Shown: piece after piece, positions 7,311 through 13,960 of the stretch
Layout: the number at the start of each line of letters is the position of its first letter
Numbering within the stretch: position 1 is the stretch's first letter
Origin: an uncultured Actinoplanes sp.
Lineage (GTDB): Bacteria > Actinomycetota > Actinomycetes > Mycobacteriales > Micromonosporaceae
Direction of reading: 5' to 3'
NCBI GenBank assembly: GCA_934667465.1
Contig: CAKUMG010000049.1
Span: 1 to 14,774, forward strand
DNA length: 14,774 bases
Position numbers and translations under genes: made by a program
Notes under the pieces: model-generated
Seen by the model: only the letters and a program-made list of their open reading frames with translations
Database searches by the model: none
What the model was told of the DNA's origin: nothing

Positions 7311-8675
7311 TCAGTTGCCGGCGCTGGGAAAGTTCAGGACCTCGATGCGGCTGCCACCCTCACGCGGTGCGAAGACGCTGGCGATGTCGTTGGACTTGAG
7401 CAGGCGGTGGTCCAGGAGCGGGTCGGAGGTGAAGGTCACCGTGGACCGGTGGCGCACGGCCCAGTCCGACCAGTCCGAGGCCGCGGACGCGGTGGCGATC
7501 TGCAGGATGCCGGTGTCCGAGGCGGCGCTGACCACGAATAGGTTGTCCCGGGAGTCAACGCCGATGTCGCCGCGGCTGACGCCGGCCCGGTAGCTGAGCA
7601 GCCGCTGGCGCCACTGGCCGGTCGCGGCCTCACGCCAGTAGTGGACGAGCACGGTGCTGGTGCGGGCGTTGGTGAAGACGCTGTCGCTAGCCGCCGACGG
7701 CGGCAGGTGTGAGGCGAGAACGTGCACGTTGCCTGCCGAGTCGACGGTCTGCGACTCCTGGTTGATCAGCCCGCGGTTCTGCCCGATGACCCAGAACCGG
7801 GCCGCGGCACTGGTCGTCGAGATCGGGCTGGTGTCCGCGGTGCCGATCAGCGCGCCGGAGCCGCCGCGCCAGGTGCGGCCGCGGTCGGTGCTGTAGGCGT
7901 AGAAGAGGTCGTGGTTGGTGCTGGCGTTGGTGGTCTCCCGCACCGTCCACGTGGTGTGCAGGATGCCCCGGCCGTCGTACTGGAAGCCGAACAGGTAGGC
8001 GTTGTTGCTCAGGGTGGTGCCGTCCATGATCTTGCCGACGAAGCTCCACGCGCCACCGCGGTATTCGAAGAGCACCTGATTGCCGTTGCCGCTCGATCCG
8101 GTCCGGATGGTCAGCTGCAGGTTGCCGTCGGGCATGGTGAGGAACTGCGGGTAGGTCATGACGGCCATGTCGCGTCCGGCGAGGCTGTTCTGCACGGCGC
8201 CGAAGATGGCCGGTGTCCAGGCGGCGGTGTCCGGTGCGGTCGCGATGCCGGCCACCGACGTGCGGTAGCGGAAGCGCTGGGTGTGCATGTCGAACGAGAG
8301 GTGGATGCTGCCGTCCGCGTGCGAGAGCCCGATGCTGATCGTGTTGTGCGAGTCGGTGGTGGTGGTCCGGTAGTCGGTCAGGCGGATGGTCTGCCAGGTG
8401 CCGCCGGTGGGGCGGCGGGACACGTTGACGTAGCCGTCCTGATCCCAGAAAGCGGCGTACTGCCAGCGCTTGTGCGAGACGATGCCGTCCTGCTGAAACG
8501 ACTCGCCGTTCATCAGACCGGTGAAGCTCTCGGCCGTACGGCCCTTCGTGGTCAGTGTGGTCGTGCTCGGCGCGCCGACCGCCGGGGGCGCAGCCAGCGC
8601 CGGCATGGGGAGGGCGGCGACAAGCAGGAGTCCGGCCAGTGCCGCGCTCACTCGGCGGCGAATCTCGATTGCCAT
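7311..8675 (-). CDS. Secreted BNR-repeat (BNR_4) propeller protein, polysaccharide lyase-like
   Basis: A 454-residue exported protein. Residues 1-29 are a signal peptide (basic MAIEIRRR, a hydrophobic core, then a PALA-A cleavage region). The rest is a BNR_4-type seven-bladed propeller: GESFQQDGIVSHKRWQYAAF (58-77), DSHNTISIGLSHADG (108-122), HLSFDMHTQRFRYR (125-138), and a canonical Asp-box STDRGRTW (262-269). This architecture is shared by the ulvan lyases of PL24/PL25 and the related GH145 rhamnosidases, where conserved His and Arg residues in the N-terminal blades do catalysis; His110, His125 and His131 are candidates here. The likely role is cutting an acidic (uronic acid-rhamnose) polysaccharide outside the cell; the family is well supported, the substrate is not. 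GAAGGG lies about six bases before the ATG. The closest downstream gene is the small membrane protein, 11 bases away. Confidence 0.88.
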   Translation of the reverse strand: MAIEIRRRVSAALAGLLLVAALPMPALAAPPAVGAPSTTTLTTKGRTAESFTGLMNGESFQQDGIVSHKRWQYAAFWDQDGYVNVSRRPTGGTWQTIRLTDYRTTTTDSHNTISIGLSHADGSIHLSFDMHTQRFRYRTSVAGIATAPDTAAWTPAIFGAVQNSLAGRDMAVMTYPQFLTMPDGNLQLTIRTGSSGNGNQVLFEYRGGAWSFVGKIMDGTTLSNNAYLFGFQYDGRGILHTTWTVRETTNASTNHDLFYAYSTDRGRTWRGGSGALIGTADTSPISTTSAAARFWVIGQNRGLINQESQTVDSAGNVHVLASHLPPSAASDSVFTNARTSTVLVHYWREAATGQWRQRLLSYRAGVSRGDIGVDSRDNLFVVSAASDTGILQIATASAASDWSDWAVRHRSTVTFTSDPLLDHRLLKSNDIASVFAPREGGSRIEVLNFPSAGN

Positions 8676-8847
8676 GAAGAACCCTTCGAAACGGAGTCAT
8701 TGATCCGCACTTATGTGGTGTCCGAGCCGGAGAGCGGAGCTGACGCCGTTTGCGCCGTCGGGAACCGCGATCGCCCACCCGAACCGTCGAGTCGCAACGG
8801 CGTGATATGCCGCGCGGCGCAGCCTCCCACATCCACATCGGTGCGTT

Positions 8848-8853
8848 TGTCAA
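8848..8853 (-). promoter_or_regulatory. Possible -35 element for the propeller gene
   Basis: A perfect TTGACA on the minus strand, about 170 bases before the propeller start. The matching -10 position (about 17 bases on) is GC-rich and poor, so this is weak. Confidence 0.2.
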
Positions 8854-8918
8854 CCAAAGTGTGATCCTGTCGGAGAAAGAATCATTTCTTCGACTGACGC
8901 CGATGAGCGGCGGGGGTT

Positions 8919-8947
8919 CTGCCGCAGGCGGCCTGGCGGCGCGGCAG
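8919..8947 (-). terminator. Possible hairpin after lipoprotein B
   Basis: CTGCCGC (8919-8925) pairs with GCGGCAG (8941-8947), just past the lipoprotein B stop at 8954. The 15-base loop is GC-rich, and no T-run follows in the minus direction, so it would be an atypical terminator. Confidence 0.25.
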
Positions 8948-8953
8948 CGCCTG

Positions 8954-9832
8954 TCAACGACAGTGCGAGACCCATCGGGGAGATGTCGGTCGTACGGCAG
9001 ACGCGGACTCCACAGCACCGTGGCCGCATTCACCGAGCAGGCCGGCACGGTTGAGGACGACGGTGGTGCCGGTGATCCGACCCGGCGGGGGTGGCTGCAC
9101 GGTAACTCTGGTCCCGAAGTCGGTGAAGGAGACGGTCGCGGTGATGCTGCCGCCGGTGCTGGGTGTGATGGTGGCGCGGCAGCCGGCGAGCCGTCTGCGG
9201 TCGTCGAGGTCGGCGGTGAAGGCGACTGAGGTTGCGGCCGGTGCGCTGGCTCCGTCCGCCGTGCCCATCGCCGTGGACGTTGGCAGGTGGAGGGCTGAGT
9301 TGGCGGTGGTGCCGTCGAGGATGCCGGTGAAGCGCTGCGGGTCGCTGCGCTGGACGGCGGTGGCTTTGGTGAGGGCTTGGGCCATGCCGACGACGTCGAG
9401 GGATCTCGCCTGGGTGTTGGTGGGCTCGTTTCTCAGGCGCTGCCACGGCCGTTGAACGCTGCTGGGTGTGCCGTTAATGGTGGTCTTGGCGTAGAGGGTG
9501 GTGTTGAGGATCCGCCATCCGGTTTCGGTGCGGTCGTCGCCGGGGCCGCGGGTGGTGGCGGTGAAGGTGCCGGTCTTCGCCTGGGCGTCCAGGGTGCCGT
9601 TCAGGGTGCTGGTTCCCTGGTCCGAGCGGACGGTGAGTTTCACGGTGAACGACGTTCGTTGCAGGGCGCGGGCGGCGTGGGCGAGTTCGGCGGCGGGCCC
9701 GAAGGTGGGGCTCGGCCGGTCGGGAGGGCGGTCGCCCATCTGTTCGGTGACAGTGCAGCCGGTCATGGCGGCGAGCGTGGTGGTGGCCAGGACGACGGTG
9801 AGGCGGCGAGTCGTTCGCGAGCGGCGCGGCAT
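8954..9832 (-). CDS. Lipoprotein B, paralogue of lipoprotein A
   Basis: A 292-residue lipoprotein. The signal sequence is MPRRSRTTRRLTVVLATTTL with lipobox AAMTGC; Cys26 would carry the lipid, placing it on the outer face of the membrane. The mature part matches lipoprotein A throughout: ELAHAARALQRTSFTVKLTV, a GTFTATTRG block, WRILNTTLYAK with RPWQRL, a MAQALTKATAV block, RFTGILD and VSFTDFGTRVTVQPP. The pattern of beta-strands with YAK...PW resembles the LppX/LprG and LolA-like half-barrel proteins that bind lipids or other hydrophobic ligands; I infer that fold, it is not proven. It has about 40 extra C-terminal residues (from ITGTTVVLNRAGLL) with no counterpart in A and with Cys residues, perhaps a late frameshift. 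It starts 49 bases after the nucleoside hydrolase stop. AAAGGACCCTC lies before its ATG, a near copy of the ribosome-site region of lipoprotein A. Confidence 0.88.
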   Translation of the reverse strand: MPRRSRTTRRLTVVLATTTLAAMTGCTVTEQMGDRPPDRPSPTFGPAAELAHAARALQRTSFTVKLTVRSDQGTSTLNGTLDAQAKTGTFTATTRGPGDDRTETGWRILNTTLYAKTTINGTPSSVQRPWQRLRNEPTNTQARSLDVVGMAQALTKATAVQRSDPQRFTGILDGTTANSALHLPTSTAMGTADGASAPAATSVAFTADLDDRRRLAGCRATITPSTGGSITATVSFTDFGTRVTVQPPPPGRITGTTVVLNRAGLLGECGHGAVESASAVRPTSPRWVSHCR

Positions 9833-9881
9833 GAGGGTCCTTTGTCTTCCGGTGGGGTGTTGGTCGCGGCCGGTGCGCGCG

Positions 9882-10973
9882 TCAGGGCCGTGGTTGGTGG
9901 TTGAGCAGCGCGTCGATCTGCCGGGCTGTGCGGGCGGGGCCGGTTAGGTGCAGGTAGTGCTGGCGGCGGGCGCCGGGTTGCCAGTGGTTGCGGCCGTCGC
10001 GGCTGATGGTGTTGTGGCCGCCGGTTCCGGTCGGGTGCATGCCGCTGCGGGTCTCGTAGAGGGCGTAGAGCAGGGCGGTGGGGTCCCAGCTGCCGTCTCG
10101 TGTGGTGGTGCCGCAGCCGTACAGCTGCTTGAAGACCGCGCGGACGGGGCTGCGGGCCGGGTGTGTGGTGCAGATCTGGCTGCCGGTGAACACTTGGGCG
10201 CCGACCTCGTAGCCGGTGAAGGCGATGGGGGTGGGCCAGCCGGTGACGACGCGTTGGGTGGCGTGCAGGTCGAGGGTGAAGTTCCACTCCGGTGTGCTGG
10301 CGTGCGGGTATTGCCCGCCCATGATCACTACGCGGGTGATTTTGCGGGTGATCAGGTTCCGGTCGGTTTGCTGCAGGCGGGCGAGGTTGGTCAGGGCGCC
10401 GATCGCGACGATGGTGACGCTGTGGTCCGGTGAGTTGGTCAAAAGCTGTCGGTAGAGGGTGAGCGCGTCGGCGGGCCGGCCGTGGTGTGGGAAGTGTTCG
10501 GTCAGGGTGCGGCTGTAGCCGTCGGGCGTGGTCGGTGCGGTTGCAGGGACACCGACCGGGAGGTCGGGGCGGCCGTAGTAGGTGTTGATGGCGTCGATCG
10601 CGGCGGCGTTGTGCGGGTTGGTGACGTTGGTGACGACGCCGAGTAGGTGGGCGTGTCCGCGGTCGGCAGCGGTATGCGCGGCGGCGAGGGCGGCGACGTC
10701 GTCGAACCACTGGCCGAAGTCGGTGTCGAGGATGATCCGGGGTGTCCCGGCCGGGCCGGCGTTCGCTGGTCGCTCGAGTGCCGAGTCCGGCGCCACCAGC
10801 AACAGCGCGGCGGTGAGCACGGTCACGGCGATCCGGTGTCGCCATGCCCGCGAGGACTGCGCGCGGGGCTGGGCTGTCCGCCCGGTGTCGTGCCGGGTTG
10901 GCGGGTTGTGGGCGACGTGGTCCTCGAAGCCGGTCCCAGGTATGCCGCCGGTCCGGGTGGGGTGGGTGGTCAT
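9882..10973 (-). CDS. Exported nucleoside hydrolase (IU-NH superfamily)
   Basis: A 363-residue enzyme expected to hydrolyse the N-glycosidic bond of nucleosides to base and ribose. The calcium and ribose site is DTDFGQWFDD (Asp83, Asp85, Asp91, Asp92), followed by VVTNVTNPHN (113-122), TIVAIGALTNLA (187-198), VVIMGGQ (215-221), PEWNFTLD (228-235) and SWDPTALL (295-302). The glycine-rich and EWN motifs are typical of the superfamily. In the classic enzymes the last motif begins His-Asp; Trp296-Asp297 here resembles the arrangement in purine-specific IAG-type enzymes. A hydrophobic helix (about 48-61) after a 47-residue polar tail looks like a signal anchor, so the catalytic domain should be outside the membrane. 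The ATG (10973) overlaps the lipoprotein A stop as ATGA, suggesting translational coupling. The longer open frame upstream (to 11825) is a shadow of lipoprotein A. Confidence 0.92.
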   Translation of the reverse strand: MTTHPTRTGGIPGTGFEDHVAHNPPTRHDTGRTAQPRAQSSRAWRHRIAVTVLTAALLLVAPDSALERPANAGPAGTPRIILDTDFGQWFDDVAALAAAHTAADRGHAHLLGVVTNVTNPHNAAAIDAINTYYGRPDLPVGVPATAPTTPDGYSRTLTEHFPHHGRPADALTLYRQLLTNSPDHSVTIVAIGALTNLARLQQTDRNLITRKITRVVIMGGQYPHASTPEWNFTLDLHATQRVVTGWPTPIAFTGYEVGAQVFTGSQICTTHPARSPVRAVFKQLYGCGTTTRDGSWDPTALLYALYETRSGMHPTGTGGHNTISRDGRNHWQPGARRQHYLHLTGPARTARQIDALLNHQPRP

Positions 10974-11764
10974 CGGCCGCTCGCGGTGGCGATCAGGTTC
11001 TTCGGGGGTGCCTCGACGGTGACGGGGGTGCCGAAGTCGCTGTAGGCGACGCTGATCTTGCTCGGACGGCCGGTGCTGCTGTTCGTCAATTCGAGCTGGT
11101 ACGAGACGAGTCGGCCCTGGGCGTCGAGTTCGGCGGTGAACGGGGTGGTCCGTTCCGCTGCTGTCCTGCTGGAGCTCGGGGCGGGGTTTGGGTTGATGGT
11201 GGCGGCTTTCACGCCGATGGCGTCGCCGGCTGCAGCGCGGTCGACCTGACCGGTGAAGTGGGTGGCGTCGATGCGGGTGACGTCGGTGGCGGCGGCCAGG
11301 GGCTGGGCCATGGCGGCGCCGTCGAAGGCCCGGGCCATGCCGGTGCCGGCGTTGCGGTCTTCGATCAGGCGTCGCCATGGCTTGTTCGGGTTGACGGGCC
11401 GTCCGTTGCGCAGCATTTTGGCGTAGGCGGTGGTGCCGATGACGCGCCAGTCGGCGCTTTCGGCCTTGCCGCTGCCGGTGGTGGTGGCGCTGAACTCGCC
11501 GAGGTTGCGCTGCGGGTCGACCCGGCCGGTCAGGGTGCCGGTTCCGTCGCGCAGCCCGACCTTGAGCGTGAGGGTGAAGCTCGTGTCGTTCAGCTGCCGT
11601 GCGGCGCGGGCGAGTTCCTTGTCGGCGCTGACGGTGGGGCTGGCGACGATCGTGGGTGGGTTCGGCGGTCGTTGGACGGTGTCGCGGCTGGCGCTGCAGG
11701 CGACACCTCCGGCAAGGACAGCGAGGATGCCGGGCACGGTGAGGATGCGGTGGTGACGGGACAC
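10970..11764 (-). CDS. Lipoprotein A, first gene of the nucleoside hydrolase operon
   Basis: A 264-residue lipoprotein. The signal sequence (VSRHHRILTVPGILAVLAGG) ends in VAC, with Cys23 as lipid site; the lipobox is acceptable but weaker than in lipoprotein B. The mature domain has the same order of blocks as B: ELARAARQLNDTSFTLTLKV, GEFSATTTG, WRVIGTTAYAK with KPWRRL, MAQPLAAATDV, HFTGQVD, TPFTAELDAQGRL and VAYSDFGTPVTVEAPP. The likely fold is an LppX/LprG or LolA-like half-barrel, a ligand carrier or binding protein at the cell surface. Exact function unknown. The GTG at 11764 is chosen because GAAGGA (11772-11777) precedes it by seven bases and the same stretch is seen before lipoprotein B; an ATG at 11785 has no ribosome site. 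Its stop overlaps the nucleoside hydrolase start by four bases. Confidence 0.88.
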   Translation of the reverse strand: MSRHHRILTVPGILAVLAGGVACSASRDTVQRPPNPPTIVASPTVSADKELARAARQLNDTSFTLTLKVGLRDGTGTLTGRVDPQRNLGEFSATTTGSGKAESADWRVIGTTAYAKMLRNGRPVNPNKPWRRLIEDRNAGTGMARAFDGAAMAQPLAAATDVTRIDATHFTGQVDRAAAGDAIGVKAATINPNPAPSSSRTAAERTTPFTAELDAQGRLVSYQLELTNSSTGRPSKISVAYSDFGTPVTVEAPPKNLIATASGR

Positions 11765-11771
11765 GATGAGG

Positions 11772-11777
11772 TCCTTC
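11772..11777 (-). promoter_or_regulatory. Ribosome binding site fixing the GTG start of lipoprotein A
   Basis: GAAGGA on the minus strand is seven bases ahead of the GTG at 11764. The corresponding stretch before lipoprotein B reads AAAGGACCCTC and is clearly related, so the two genes share an ancestral start region. Confidence 0.6.
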
Positions 11778-12255
11778 GGTGTCATAGGGGTGGCGCCGCC
11801 TGGCCCCATCGAGCCCGACTGTCATCGGGACTCAGGTGGTGACGGTGCGGGCCGGCAGGTGCAGGACGTGGCGGGTGACGACGCTGGTCCGGGCGTGGCC
11901 GGTACCGGTGAGTAACCGCCCCTTTTCGCGAGCGGCTGTGCGGGTGGTGTGCTGTTGGGCGGTGTCACGCACGACGGGCGTCGGCACCGCACGACATGCG
12001 ACGTCGTGGCGGTCGGCGCGACTCGTGCATGGTCCGGAGCTGGTGGCCGGTCCGGTTCCGGGCGTCCCGGCGCAGTGTCAGTTCCCGCGTGCAGGAGCGG
12101 GCGGATCGCGGTCGGGGCGGGTGCTGGCGGTGTGGCTCAGGCAGCTGTGGCCGGAGCCGGTGCCCCGATCCCCGCCCGTACGGTGGGGGCGGTCGATGAC
12201 CGCGGTCGCCGAACATTGCTCGTCATGGCGGTGGCGGCGGGCCAGGTGAGCGGGG

Positions 12256-12276
12256 GGCGTCCGGTAACCGGACGCC
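12256..12276. repeat. 21-base near-perfect palindrome
   Basis: GGCGTCCGGT (12256-12265) and ACCGGACGCC (12267-12276) are perfect reverse complements around one base. As DNA it has the symmetry of an operator for a dimeric regulator. As RNA it could fold into an eight-pair stem with a GTAAC loop. No T-run follows on either strand, so an operator or structural element is more likely than a terminator. Confidence 0.5.
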
Positions 12277-12534
12277 TGCGGCGGGCGCGCGGCCAACGGC
12301 GTGATGGGCACTCCGGCGGGTGCTGCGGCACCACGACGGCATAACCGTGCGCTTCCGGGGTGGGGTGAGGGCATACCGAAACCTCCTGCCGATGGCGGGG
12401 TCAGCAGCCGGATGCGCCTGGAGGTGCGCTGGTGGTGGGTGCGTGCGGCGAGGCGCTGGTCTTCGCAGCCATCCCCTTGATGGGGACCGCTCCGTGCCCA
12501 TGGCGCTTCGCCGGTCAAGCACCAAACCCATATG

Positions 12535-12549
12535 AGCGCATCATGCGCT
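12535..12549. repeat. 15-base palindrome with one-base centre
   Basis: AGCGCAT (12535-12541) and ATGCGCT (12543-12549) are perfect reverse complements around one C. On the plus strand TTCTT follows, so a weak hairpin terminator is an alternative to an operator. It lies about 140 bases before the small membrane protein gene. Confidence 0.35.
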
Positions 12550-12688
12550 TTCTTCGCTCCGGGATACGCGGCTGGCTGCCGGCTACTTCCTGAACGACGG
12601 TGCCAGGTGAGGTGCAGGCCGGAATAGTTGTCTGCCGTTAGCCGCGATTTTTGACCGGCTTGAACTTGGCTTCCGAGCGGGGCACCCT

Positions 12689-13099
12689 TTGACGGTGAGC
12701 AGGCGTGTGCACCGTCGGGACTCTACGGCGCCCATCAGATACAAGATCGGTCAGGCCATCATCACGGTCATCATTTTTGTTGTCGTCACCGTGCTATTCA
12801 CCGTCGTCACGGGAATACTCATGTCCGGGACTGGCCACGAGAGCGACGTACTACGCACCGCTCTTGACGTCACCGTGCGCGTATTGTTCGTCGCTAACGT
12901 ACTGTTATGGATCGGCGTGACGATTGCCTGGCTGGGCTATCTGATGCGTCGCCGGCAACTCGACCAGCAGGCAGCAGAAGCCGCCGGCCAGGTGTATGCA
13001 CAGCTCGACGAACGCAACCGCGCCCCGCCGGATGACGTTGACAAGTCAGGCGGCCTGTTGCTCTGCGCACTCCCGTATGCCTATCGCCCTCAGGCGTGA
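12689..13099 (+). CDS. Small two-helix membrane protein of unknown function
   Basis: A 136-residue protein with two clear membrane helices, about residues 20-45 (AIITVIIFVVVTVLFTVVTG) and 62-86 (VLFVANVLLWIGVTIAWLGY). A basic RRR follows the second helix, then a polar Gln/Ala-rich tail (LDQQAAEAAGQVYAQLDERN), possibly a short helix in the cytoplasm. No known family. Third-position GC is visibly lower in the first helix (ATT, GTT, CTA and ATA codons) than in the genes around it, so it may be foreign. The start is uncertain: TTG at 12689 or GTG at 12695, neither with a strong ribosome site. It converges on the next gene with a 29-base gap. Confidence 0.7.
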   Translation: MTVSRRVHRRDSTAPIRYKIGQAIITVIIFVVVTVLFTVVTGILMSGTGHESDVLRTALDVTVRVLFVANVLLWIGVTIAWLGYLMRRRQLDQQAAEAAGQVYAQLDERNRAPPDDVDKSGGLLLCALPYAYRPQA

Positions 13100-13110
13100 C
13101 GTGCGCCCGC

Positions 13111-13142
13111 CATGGCCGCAATTGCTCCCTAGATAGGCCATG
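13111..13142. terminator. Inverted repeat between convergent genes
   Basis: CATGGCC (13111-13117) and GGCCATG (13136-13142) are perfect complements with an 18-base loop, lying between two convergent genes and overlapping the last codons of the minus-strand one. A shared terminator is possible, but the loop is long and there is no T-run. Confidence 0.25.
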
Positions 13143-13497
13143 TGCCGTGATACACAAAGGACGGGCGCCGCCTCATGAAAATAGCGGTCTGTGAGTTAGA
13201 CAGTTTCAGCATCTGTGCCGCGCGGCGAGCGAAGGAGGCGGTCGTCAACGTGGCAGCCCATGCTGATGCGTGCCCGGCCAGTTGCACCGCGTCAACGGCC
13301 AGTTGATGGGCTGCGCGCGCGCCCATTTGGGCATCCCTGTAGTCGTCTGCTTGCAGCCGCTTCTCCAGCTCGGCAGCCTGTTTCTTGACGGCTGAGAGCG
13401 CGCGCTGGGCTTCGTCGCGGTGCCGTCGTTCTTCTCGGTCGAATCCCATCATGATGTGCTCGGGCGACAGGGACGGTACGTCGCGTGAAGACGCCAT
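13129..13497 (-). CDS. Small coiled-coil protein of unknown function
   Basis: A 122-residue soluble protein. Residues 20-55 are highly charged and helical (REERRHRDEAQRALSAVKKQ then AAELEKRLQADD), a likely coiled coil. A second helical, Ala-rich stretch (about 57-96) follows, and the end is basic (FMRRRPSF). I recognise no family. ATG 13497 is chosen because the protein-like composition begins at MASSRDVPSLSPEHIMMGFD; the frame extends to 13722, but the extra 75 residues are Arg/Pro/Gly-rich and look non-coding. No strong ribosome site is visible. Confidence 0.65.
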   Translation of the reverse strand: MASSRDVPSLSPEHIMMGFDREERRHRDEAQRALSAVKKQAAELEKRLQADDYRDAQMGARAAHQLAVDAVQLAGHASAWAATLTTASFARRAAQMLKLSNSQTAIFMRRRPSFVYHGTWPI

Positions 13498-13960
13498 GGC
13501 CGAAGGATAGCCCCCCGCCTCGCCCGCCTCACCGTACGCAGGCAGGCAGCCAACCCCGTGCCGGGTACGCGCAGGCGGTGTAGCACCACGACCCGCGCGA
13601 GCGAGCTCATCCGGCCCGGAGTGAGGCCGCCGGCTTGCGCCGCTGCACGCTGATTTCCGGACGCGGGCGGCCTCGCTGCCGTAGCCGGGATGGGTGTGGG
13701 TGCCGGCCGCGACCTGCCTCACTGGACCAGAGCGTCGCGGCGATGACGGCCGGCACCTGGAGGTAGGCCATTAAGACCAGCGCGGGTGCCCTCATGCGGG
13801 TGGCGACCGCGTCGGTCAGGAGGTGCGGGTCGGTGCCGGGGGTGGGCCGCGGCGGAAGACCGTTCTGCGTTCATGTCCAGGCCGTCGACACGTACGTGGG
13901 GCATGACGAGTCGTTGGACCCTCGGCCCGTGGAGCCGGGTGGTGCTTGGTCCGCTGGCGA
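13498..13960. other. Stretch with no supported gene
   Basis: About 460 bases between the coiled-coil gene and the MFS gene. A minus-strand frame near 13850-13700 gives a hydrophobic segment (MRAPALVLMAYLQVPAVIAA, starting at 13795) that could be a short membrane peptide or the relic of a gene. Its continuation is Arg/Pro-rich and no ribosome site is present. Nothing else stands out. Confidence 0.45.

Larger units (their letters stand above)
8676..8953. other. Intergenic region between lipoprotein B and the propeller gene
   Basis: About 280 bases with no gene. It should hold the end of the lipoprotein operon and the promoter of the propeller gene; the candidates are listed separately. Confidence 0.5.
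11778..12688. other. Long stretch without a convincing gene
   Basis: About 900 GC-rich bases upstream of the lipoprotein operon. Open frames exist on both strands (for example plus 11836-12249 and 11949-12344, minus 12078-12518), but they are rich in Arg, Gly, Pro, Ser, lack ribosome sites and show no family pattern. A short minus-strand frame ending at 11834 (VVRDTAQQHTTRTAAREKGR followed by about 27 residues) looks slightly more natural but is too short to support. The stretch holds two strong dyad elements (12256-12276 and 12535-12549) and probably the operon promoter, for which I found no clear -35/-10 pair. Confidence 0.5.

Noticed and set aside
7722..8864. Plus-strand open frame of 380 codons
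   Set aside because: Antisense shadow of the propeller gene, Gly/Val/Arg-rich with no family pattern.
7687..9048. Minus-strand open frame of 453 codons
   Set aside because: Arg/His/Pro-rich out-of-frame shadow of the BNR-propeller gene that also spans an intergenic region.
10974..11825. Extension of the nucleoside hydrolase frame upstream to a 647-residue protein
   Set aside because: The extra part is Arg/His/Pro-rich and is the shadow of lipoprotein A; the ATG at 10973 overlapping the lipoprotein stop is the better start.
10844..11842. Plus-strand Gly-rich open frame of 332 codons
   Set aside because: Antisense to lipoprotein A; its Gly/Val-rich composition follows from high GC3 on the other strand.
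11899..11908. CCGGTACCGG palindrome
   Set aside because: A 10-base palindrome is expected by chance in GC-rich DNA of this length.
11836..12518. Several overlapping open frames on both strands
   Set aside because: Low-complexity Arg/Gly/Pro/Ser composition, no ribosome sites and no recognisable motifs.
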